Assembly: GCA_031406575.1 (NCBI GenBank)
Contig: JANOHP010000202.1
Location: 1-20,518 of the forward strand
Direction of reading: 5' to 3'
From: Ga0077555 sp031406575
Lineage (GTDB): Bacteria > Pseudomonadota > Alphaproteobacteria > Rhizobiales > Hyphomicrobiaceae
DNA: 20,518 bases
Below, piece after piece: positions 15,497 through 20,518 of the stretch. A program made the translations under genes and the position numbers. A model generated the notes under the pieces. The model searched no databases and was not told the origin of the DNA. It was given only the letters and a program-made list of their open reading frames with translations. Within the stretch, counting starts at the first letter, position 1. Each line of letters begins with the position of its first letter.

Positions 15497-16126
15497 ATGC
15501 ATTCGTCAACGAATACGCATTCCCCCCGCGCTTGGCAGCGCATGCTGTCGGGCCGGCGGCTCGATTTGCTCGATCCTGATCCAGCCGACATCGAAATCGA
15601 GGACATTGCGCATGGTTTGGCGCGGGTTGCGCGCTGGAACGGGCAGACGGTCGGGGACCATGCATTTTCTGTCGCGCAACACGCTCTGCTGGTGGAGGAC
15701 ATCACCGCAGCATCGGCACCCGATTGGCCCGTCGAATGGCGAATGGTGTCGTTGCTGCACGATGCGCCCGAGTACGTCGTCGGCGATCTGATCAGTCCGT
15801 TCAAAGCGGCGATCGGCCTCGACTACAAAGCTTTCGAAAATCGCCTGCTGGCCGCCATTCATCGGCGTTTTGCACTGCCGCATCCCGTTCCCGACGATGT
15901 TACACAATTGATCAAAACCGCCGACCGGATCGCCGCCTATTACGAAGCAACGCGGCTTGCGGGATTTGCCCTCGACGAAGCGACCACCTTGTTTGGCCCC
16001 GTCATATCATTCGATGGCGCATTCGCCGACACGCTTCTCGCACTCGCGGCGCGGCCCGCCGACGCCATGCAAGCCGCTTTTCTGCAGCGCTTTCGCACTT
16101 TCGAGCAGGCGCGCGTGCATCGGTAA
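15497..16126 (+). CDS. HD-domain phosphohydrolase, YfbR-like
   Basis: A 209-residue HD-superfamily metal-dependent phosphohydrolase. Metal ligands are visible as His62 (VAQHALLVE), His88-Asp89 (LLHDAPEYV) and Asp143 (KTADRIAAYYEA), in the order H...HD...D. The N-terminus, LLDPDPADIEIEDIAHGLAR (24-43), is characteristic of a proteobacterial and phage HD group close to the 5'-deoxynucleotidase YfbR. A role in removing phosphate from deoxynucleoside monophosphates is plausible but not shown. The ATG at 15497 lies 15 bases after the vapC stop, with only a weak ribosome site (AGGGCG), so it may be read through from the toxin-antitoxin operon. As I recall, HD genes of this type often follow ygfZ and tag in alphaproteobacteria, which would make the toxin pair an insertion. 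Confidence 0.85.
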   Translation: MHSSTNTHSPRAWQRMLSGRRLDLLDPDPADIEIEDIAHGLARVARWNGQTVGDHAFSVAQHALLVEDITAASAPDWPVEWRMVSLLHDAPEYVVGDLISPFKAAIGLDYKAFENRLLAAIHRRFALPHPVPDDVTQLIKTADRIAAYYEATRLAGFALDEATTLFGPVISFDGAFADTLLALAARPADAMQAAFLQRFRTFEQARVHR

Positions 16127-16196
16127 TGGCAAAATGATGGCATCAGCGACCCGCTTGACGGACCCCGCCGTCACCCGACGATCCGTTAGGCTCTAT

Positions 16197-16218
16197 TTTT
16201 TAGTTGATGACATAAAAA
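16197..16218. promoter_or_regulatory. AT-rich inverted repeat upstream of nadQ, candidate operator
   Basis: TTTTTA (16197-16202) and TAAAAA (16213-16218) form a perfect 6-bp inverted repeat around a 10-base centre, in an AT-rich island that stands out from the GC-rich surroundings. It lies 64 bases before the nadQ ATG. It would suit a dimeric regulator, perhaps NadQ itself. I did not match it to a known NadQ motif. Confidence 0.3.
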
Positions 16219-16281
16219 TTCTGCTTGACCTAGAAATCGACAAGATTCTCCTGGAGCTTGCGCATCGAGGAGACGCGCACC

Positions 16282-17304
16282 ATGCAAGATGACGCAAGCA
16301 CGACTGTAACCGAGTCCACCGCTGCCGAGGGCCAAGTTTGGCGCGAGGCGACCGACAGTGCCAACGAGTTCACCAGTTCGCGCGATCAACTGGCCGTCGA
16401 ACTCACCGCAGCCGTAATCGCCGTCCAACACGATCACCCTGTAGTTTTGATAAAACGCAATGCGTCCAGCGCCGGCCGGCTGATCGACCTGCTTCCATCG
16501 ACCCGCTTCAGACCGGCGGTTCACGCGTCTCTCGAAGAGGCCATTCGTCAACGTGTCGAGGAAGATACGGGGCTCGAACTGGGTTTCGTGGAGCAGTTGT
16601 CCTCGGATTGGCCCAAGGTATTTTCACCATCGCAGGACTCGGCCAGCGCTCGCTCCTTGTCGATCGGTCATTTGGCCCTGTCCCGCGCCGAGAGCGGCGA
16701 AATGTCCGGCAACGCCGATTGGACCGGAATTTACACGTATTTTCCCTGGGAAGACTGGCGCGCGGGTCGGCCGGCTGTCCTCGTCGACACCATCCAGCCC
16801 GCGCTGACGTCATGGATCGCAGAGTGCCAAACGGGCGCCGCTGAAGACCACTCGGTCCGTCGCGAGCGCGTTGCCATCGCCTTCGGTCTCGATGGCGGAC
16901 GCTGGGACGACGAGCGCGTGCTCGAGCGGCTGGACATCCTCATGGAGAGCGGCTTGCAGGATTGCACAGTCGACCGCCGACTGCGCAACGATCATCGTCG
17001 CACGCTCGCCGCAGCACTCGGCCGCCTCAGAGCCAAAATTCGCTTTCGCCCGGTCGTGTTCGAACTCCTGCCGCCCGATTTCACGCTGTTCGAGCTGCAA
17101 AAATCGGTGGAAGCGATCCTCGGGCCCCATCTGCACAAGCAGAATTTTCGCCGCTTGGTCGAAGGCACGGGTCTCGTCGAGCCGACGGGAGAAGTTCGCA
17201 CACACACCGGCGGCCGTCCTGCCAAACTGTTCCGCTTCCGGCGGGACGTTCTGCTCGAGAGACCGGCTCCGGGTGTCCGCGTGAGGCCTGCGCGCTCAGT
17301 GTGA
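16282..17304 (+). CDS. nadQ: NadQ-type NAD biosynthesis regulator (NUDIX-like domain plus winged helix)
   Basis: A 340-residue member of the NUDIX-related transcription regulators of NAD metabolism in alphaproteobacteria (NrtR-like, NadQ). Residues about 40-170 form a NUDIX-type domain whose catalytic box is degenerate (around EEAIRQRVEEDTGLEL, 85-100, lacking the Gly and the REUxEE order), so it probably senses a nucleotide such as NAD or ADP-ribose and does not hydrolyse it. Residues about 245-325 form the C-terminal winged helix, including HKQNFRRLVEGTGLVEPTG and the Gly-Gly-Arg-Pro-Ala-Lys-Leu-Phe segment typical of the family. The ATG at 16282 is chosen for GAGGAG upstream; a TTG at 16258 is less likely. 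It converges on the nicotinamidase gene pncA, which supports a NAD role. The protein is expected to repress NAD synthesis or salvage genes; targets outside the window cannot be seen. Confidence 0.82.
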   Translation: MQDDASTTVTESTAAEGQVWREATDSANEFTSSRDQLAVELTAAVIAVQHDHPVVLIKRNASSAGRLIDLLPSTRFRPAVHASLEEAIRQRVEEDTGLELGFVEQLSSDWPKVFSPSQDSASARSLSIGHLALSRAESGEMSGNADWTGIYTYFPWEDWRAGRPAVLVDTIQPALTSWIAECQTGAAEDHSVRRERVAIAFGLDGGRWDDERVLERLDILMESGLQDCTVDRRLRNDHRRTLAAALGRLRAKIRFRPVVFELLPPDFTLFELQKSVEAILGPHLHKQNFRRLVEGTGLVEPTGEVRTHTGGRPAKLFRFRRDVLLERPAPGVRVRPARSV

Positions 17305-17318
17305 GACGACGTACGCGT

Positions 17319-17338
17319 GGCGACGCGCTGGCGTTGCC
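17319..17338. terminator. Hairpin between converging nadQ and pncA
   Basis: GGCGACGC (17319-17326) and GCGTTGCC (17331-17338) pair over 8 bp (one G-T wobble) around a four-base loop, filling much of the 35-base gap between the two converging stop codons. No T run follows on either strand, so it is not a classical intrinsic terminator. It may still slow or end transcription from both sides. Confidence 0.35.
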
Positions 17339-17339
17339 G

Positions 17340-17972
17340 TCACGCGACTTCGGCGTGTGCCGCCGCCGTCAAGCGGGTGACTCCGGCCGCCTCGAGTTCT
17401 CGCCACGCCCTGGTGAGCGATCCGCCGGTATCGATCGCGCGGCAGGCATCCTCGACGACCGTCGCCTCGAGGCCGAAACGGCGCGCATCCAGCGCCGTCC
17501 AGGCGACGCAGAAATCCGTGGCGAGTCCCGCTACGAAGACCCGTGTAATCCCGCGCTCTTTCAGATACCCGCCCAGGCCCGTCGGCGTCGTGCGGTCGGC
17601 TTCGAGAAATGCCGAGTAGCTGTCCACATCGGCGCGAAAGCCTTTGCGAACGACCAGCTGCGCTTGCGGAATCGAGAGCTTGGCGTGCAGCTCGGCCCCA
17701 CGCGTTCCCTTGATGCAGTGATCGGGCCACAACACCTGCTCGCCGTAGCTCAACATCGTCGTTTCGAACGGCGCCGTGCCCGCATGCGACGAGGCGAACG
17801 AGGCGTGGCCTGCCGGATGCCAATCCTGGGTCAGCACCACGTTCTGGAATCGGCGCGCCAGCGCGTTGATGATCGGCACCACGTCGTCACCGTTCGGTAC
17901 GGCGAGGGCACCACCGGGGCAGAAATCGTTTTGCACATCGACGACGATCAGAACCGTATCCGAGCGGAGCAT
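17340..17972 (-). CDS. pncA: Nicotinamidase
   Basis: A 210-residue isochorismatase-fold nicotinamidase, which hydrolyses nicotinamide to nicotinate and ammonia for NAD salvage. The catalytic triad is visible as Asp12 (VVDVQNDFCPGG), Lys110 (VVRKGFRADVDSYSAF) and Cys155 (GLATDFCVAWTAL). Metal ligands Asp50 and His52 (TQDWHPAGHASF) and His85 (PDHC) are in place. Length is typical of the E. coli type. The start at 17972 is set by AGGAGG 6 bases upstream. It is the last gene of a minus-strand run, 16 bases after the DUF6644 stop, and converges with nadQ. The adjacency of a NAD regulator and a NAD salvage enzyme supports both calls. Confidence 0.95.
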   Translation of the reverse strand: MLRSDTVLIVVDVQNDFCPGGALAVPNGDDVVPIINALARRFQNVVLTQDWHPAGHASFASSHAGTAPFETTMLSYGEQVLWPDHCIKGTRGAELHAKLSIPQAQLVVRKGFRADVDSYSAFLEADRTTPTGLGGYLKERGITRVFVAGLATDFCVAWTALDARRFGLEATVVEDACRAIDTGGSLTRAWRELEAAGVTRLTAAAHAEVA

Positions 17973-17988
17973 CACACCCTCCTCACGT

Positions 17989-18456
17989 TCAAACGTAAGC
18001 AATGAACCGACCCAGTGCCGCCACCGTGATCCAAATCAACAAGGATACGAGCGCAGCCGCCCGCGCAAGACGAGGCAGTGGTGCGTCAAGGGGTAAGCGG
18101 GTCGCCGCGACGACGCCACGCCCCCCGAACCACACCGCGTTTGCCAGGCCAAAGGCGATCAGCGCCATTTTCACCTGGAACACACGGTTGAGGGCGACGT
18201 GGCTGGCTTCTGCGATGAAGAGCACGGCGCCGGCCACCAGGACGCACGCAAAGAACACGATCGCCCACCGCCGCGCGCCAGCAATGAGCCGGGTCCTGTC
18301 TGAGCTGGACACGACGCCCAACAGCGTCAGATCCATCACCGCAATGGCGCCGGCAAACAACACGACGCCCACGACATGCGCCACGTTGGCAGCAGGATAG
18401 GCCCACACCGACTGCCGGATCGCCATACCGAGGCCAGAAGCTTCGAGATCGATCAA
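17989..18456 (-). CDS. DUF6644-type small integral membrane protein
   Basis: A membrane protein of 155 residues with four hydrophobic segments (about 23-45, 64-84, 93-112, 129-150), resembling the DUF6644 family of unknown function. The family-like N-terminal part is AIRQSVWAYPAANVAHVVGV, and two histidines lie in or near membrane helices: His27 in the first and His86 (EASHVALNRVF) at the end of the second. The layout is loosely similar to CopD-like copper-transfer membrane proteins. The start is uncertain: TTG at 18456 gives the best family N-terminus, but there is no good ribosome site, and an ATG at 18426 is an alternative. It begins 23 bases after the DUF6152 stop and ends 16 bases before pncA, so all three are probably co-transcribed. 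Confidence 0.72.
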   Translation of the reverse strand: MIDLEASGLGMAIRQSVWAYPAANVAHVVGVVLFAGAIAVMDLTLLGVVSSSDRTRLIAGARRWAIVFFACVLVAGAVLFIAEASHVALNRVFQVKMALIAFGLANAVWFGGRGVVAATRLPLDAPLPRLARAAALVSLLIWITVAALGRFIAYV

Positions 18457-18479
18457 CAGTTGTGGGGCCGCTTGATCCT

Positions 18480-18830
18480 TCAGCGCATCTCGATGGTCTT
18501 GCCATCGACGGTGATGCGCTCGGCGCGGATTTCATCCTTCTCTACCGTCGAGGGATATCCCAAAGCCGTAATGTCGCGACCGATGGCGACGAGTTCGACC
18601 AGTGCGCCGCGATTGACCATGCGCGATGTGGGCGCCAGCGTCACGGTCCAGAGCTTGTCGGCGGTCTGTACCGTCAGTGCGACGTGGGGATTTTCATACC
18701 GCGACGTCATGATTTTGCCCGCGACGGTGACGGGTTTCGTCGCATCGTAGCTGCCCCAGCCATGGTGAGCGATCGCAGCACCCGACAGCGCACAGGTCAG
18801 AGCAATGGCAAGCAGAAAGCCCTTTGGCAT
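18480..18830 (-). CDS. DUF6152-type exported protein with predicted N-terminal His-His
   Basis: A 116-residue protein with a clear signal peptide (MPKGFLLAIALTCALSGAAIA) whose best cleavage site leaves His22-His23 as the mature N-terminus (HHGWGSYDATKPVTV). The body is beta-rich (about residues 35-115) and contains the Asn-Pro-His segment (ENPHVALTV, His49). The family appears to be DUF6152, of unknown function, probably periplasmic. The ATG at 18830 is preferred over open frame upstream because GAGGAG lies 9 bases before it and a signal peptide starts there. It lies 19 bases after the mtnA stop and 23 bases before DUF6644, so it is inside a salvage-gene operon. An N-terminal His plus a second His is a metal-binding layout known from copper proteins, but copper binding is only a hypothesis here. 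Confidence 0.75.
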   Translation of the reverse strand: MPKGFLLAIALTCALSGAAIAHHGWGSYDATKPVTVAGKIMTSRYENPHVALTVQTADKLWTVTLAPTSRMVNRGALVELVAIGRDITALGYPSTVEKDEIRAERITVDGKTIEMR

Positions 18831-18849
18831 GTGACTACTCCTCGTGTTG

Positions 18850-19965
18850 TTACTGGGCAGCCGTCGCGGCATCGACAGCCTGCTCGGGATAAAGCCCGAG
18901 CAATCCGGCCTCGTTCGCCGCACAAACGCCACGTTCCGTTATGAAACCGCTGACGAGCCGCGATGGTGTCACGTCGAACGCCGGATTGGCGGCCGGCGAC
19001 CCTGGCGCTGCGATGTCGATCGTCGCCACCGATCCATCCGGAAGCCGACCGGTCATGCGCAATACTTCGTCGGCGCTGCGCTCCTCGATCTCGATTTGAA
19101 AGCCGTCGGCGAGGCCCCAATCGATGGTTGAATGCGGCAGAGCCACATAGAACGGCACGCCCGTATCCTTGGCCGCCAGCGCCTTCAAATACGTGCCGAT
19201 CTTATTGGCGACGTCGCCGTTGCGCGTCACCCGGTCGGTGCCCACGATCACGAGGTCCACGTCACCGTGCTGCATCAGATGGCCGCCGGCATTGTCGGCG
19301 ATGATCGTATGCGGCACGCCGTGCCGCCCAAGCTCGAAAGCCGTGAGCGAAGCACCCTGATTGCGCGGTCGCGTCTCGTCGACCCAAACGTGGACCGGCA
19401 GCCCCGCGTCGTGCGCCATGTAGATGGGCGCCGTCGCGGTGCCCCAATCGACGCACGCGATCCATCCCGCGTTGCAGTGCGTCAGGATATTGATGCACTC
19501 GCCGGCCTTTTTCGTCTTGGCGACTGCCTGGATCAGCGGCAGACCGTTGACGCCGATCCGTCGGCACGTCTCCACGTCCGCGTCGCACAGTGCAGCAGCC
19601 TTGGCGTACGCAGCCCTCTCACGCTGTGCCGGCGACAGCGGTGCCAGCACCTTGTGCATCTCTTCCAGCGCCCAGCGCAGGTTGACTGCTGTCGGGCGCT
19701 GTTGGTTGAGGAACGCGATAGTGCGCGCAAGGCCCGTGTCGGAGGGATCGACCCGCATGGCGAGCGCCAGCCCGTAAGCCGCCGTGGCGCCGATCAGCGG
19801 CGCGCCACGCACCTGCATGGTCTTGATCGCGCGGCCAGCCGTTTCGACATCGCCGAGCCGCAGGGTCTCGAACCGATGCGGCAGCTTGGTCTGATCGATG
19901 ACCTCGACAGACCACCCGTCGGCGCCCAACCAGATCGTGCGATAATGCCGACCATCGATGTTCAT
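18850..19965 (-). CDS. mtnA: S-methyl-5-thioribose-1-phosphate isomerase
   Basis: A 371-residue MtnA, which isomerises methylthioribose-1-phosphate to methylthioribulose-1-phosphate in the methionine salvage pathway. It resembles the eIF2B-alpha fold. The motif MQVRGAPLIGATAAYGLA (50-67), the catalytic Cys164 in LTHCNAGW and Asp244 in VGTDRVTRNGDVANKIGTY are all present. The ATG at 19965 has a modest AAGGG upstream. It lies 45 bases after apt, which fits the known apt-mtnA pairing in alphaproteobacteria; mtnP may lie just outside the window. DUF6152 follows 19 bases later. No downstream salvage genes (mtnB, mtnC, mtnD) are in the window. Confidence 0.95.
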   Translation of the reverse strand: MNIDGRHYRTIWLGADGWSVEVIDQTKLPHRFETLRLGDVETAGRAIKTMQVRGAPLIGATAAYGLALAMRVDPSDTGLARTIAFLNQQRPTAVNLRWALEEMHKVLAPLSPAQRERAAYAKAAALCDADVETCRRIGVNGLPLIQAVAKTKKAGECINILTHCNAGWIACVDWGTATAPIYMAHDAGLPVHVWVDETRPRNQGASLTAFELGRHGVPHTIIADNAGGHLMQHGDVDLVIVGTDRVTRNGDVANKIGTYLKALAAKDTGVPFYVALPHSTIDWGLADGFQIEIEERSADEVLRMTGRLPDGSVATIDIAAPGSPAANPAFDVTPSRLVSGFITERGVCAANEAGLLGLYPEQAVDAATAAQ

Positions 19966-20010
19966 GGGAGGCGACCCTTTTCCGCGTTTCTGATCGTTAT
20001 ATGGGGTGGT

Positions 20011-20518
20011 TCAATGCCCCTCGAAAGCCATCAACGCGTGCACATCGACACCTTGGTCCCGCAGACGTTGGGCGCCTCCCAGTTCGGGGAGGTCGATGAT
20101 GAAGGCAGCGCCCAGAATTTGCCCGCCGAGCCGGCCGATCAGGGACACGGCAGCCTCCGCCGTTCCCCCCGTTGCGATCAAATCATCGACGAGCAGGACA
20201 CGTTTACCACGCGCCAAGGCATCTTCGTGCATCTCGAGCGTGTCGGTGCCGTATTCGAGGGCGTACTCCTGCTGGATGGTACGCCAGGGAAGTTTGCCCT
20301 TCTTGCGCACTGGAACGAAGCCGCAGCCCAGTCGATCCGCGATTGCGCCCGCGATGATGAAACCGCGGGCTTCGATGCCCGCGACCACGTCGATGGGTTC
20401 CGTTCGGTAAGGGTCCGCCAAGCGGGCGACCGCTGCCTTGAATCCCTGGGCGTCCGCCATCAGCGTCGTCACATCGCGGAACATGATGCCGGGCTTGGGG
20501 TAGTCCGGGATGGTCCGA
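20011..20518 (-). CDS. apt: Adenine phosphoribosyltransferase (N-terminus cut by right edge)
   Basis: The visible 168 residues belong to Apt, which joins adenine to PRPP to make AMP. The frame continues to the window edge as RTIPDYPKPGIMFRD, matching the usual N-terminus, so only about 7-10 residues are missing. The PRPP-binding motif VLLVDDLIATGGTA is present, as are the VVAGIEARGFI and VPVRKKGKLPW segments. In methionine salvage, adenine is the product released by MTA phosphorylase, so apt beside mtnA recycles both halves of methylthioadenosine. It is the first visible gene of the minus-strand salvage run; its promoter is outside the window. Confidence 0.93.
   Translation of the reverse strand, partial: RTIPDYPKPGIMFRDVTTLMADAQGFKAAVARLADPYRTEPIDVVAGIEARGFIIAGAIADRLGCGFVPVRKKGKLPWRTIQQEYALEYGTDTLEMHEDALARGKRVLLVDDLIATGGTAEAAVSLIGRLGGQILGAAFIIDLPELGGAQRLRDQGVDVHALMAFEGH

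Noticed and set aside
16962..18005. Plus-strand frame spanning the end of nadQ and the antisense of pncA
   Set aside because: It crosses two real genes in other frames and reads as Arg-rich low-complexity sequence.

Overview
The window is a GC-rich, gene-dense piece of bacterial chromosome with 22 supported protein genes. No gene-free stretch exceeds about 300 bases, and I saw no rRNA, tRNA, CRISPR array, insertion sequence or prophage. Several genes point to an alphaproteobacterium: a short DnaA-related HdaA protein, a NadQ-type NAD regulator, an apt-mtnA salvage pair, and YgfZ followed by tag. No genus can be named from the sequence alone.

Region 1 (1-10347, all minus strand, transcribed right to left) begins with a DUF2066 secreted protein divergent from purM. 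It continues through a CDP-alcohol phosphatidyltransferase, an AI-2E/PerM-type permease, hdaA, ppk and ppx. Then come an HTD2/MaoC-like dehydratase, an aldo/keto reductase and the start of a VIT1/CCC1-type transporter cut by the left edge. perM-hdaA and ppk-ppx overlap by 4 bases, so replication-initiation control and polyphosphate metabolism sit in one block.

Region 2 (10529-14669) holds purM (plus) converging on a dihydroorotase (minus), then ygfZ and tag (plus, 4-base overlap). The dihydroorotase has Gln in place of the first His of its HxH metal motif. purN does not follow purM. The ygfZ Shine-Dalgarno lies inside a perfect 7-bp inverted repeat.

Region 3 (14670-16126) is a small toxin-antitoxin pair (Phd/YefM-like antitoxin plus PIN-domain VapC toxin) that looks less GC-rich than its surroundings, followed 15 bases later by an HD-domain phosphohydrolase. 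The antitoxin has no visible Shine-Dalgarno. A promoter-like sequence is placed so that its +1 would be the A of the ATG, with an inverted repeat in the promoter spacer.

Region 4 (16127-20518) combines NAD regulation and salvage. nadQ (plus) converges on a minus-strand run read as apt, mtnA, DUF6152, DUF6644, pncA. Adenine and methylthioadenosine salvage genes are therefore linked to a nicotinamidase, with two uncharacterised envelope proteins between them. The DUF6152 protein is predicted to start with His-His after signal-peptide cleavage. This pair is the best candidate here for undescribed biology.
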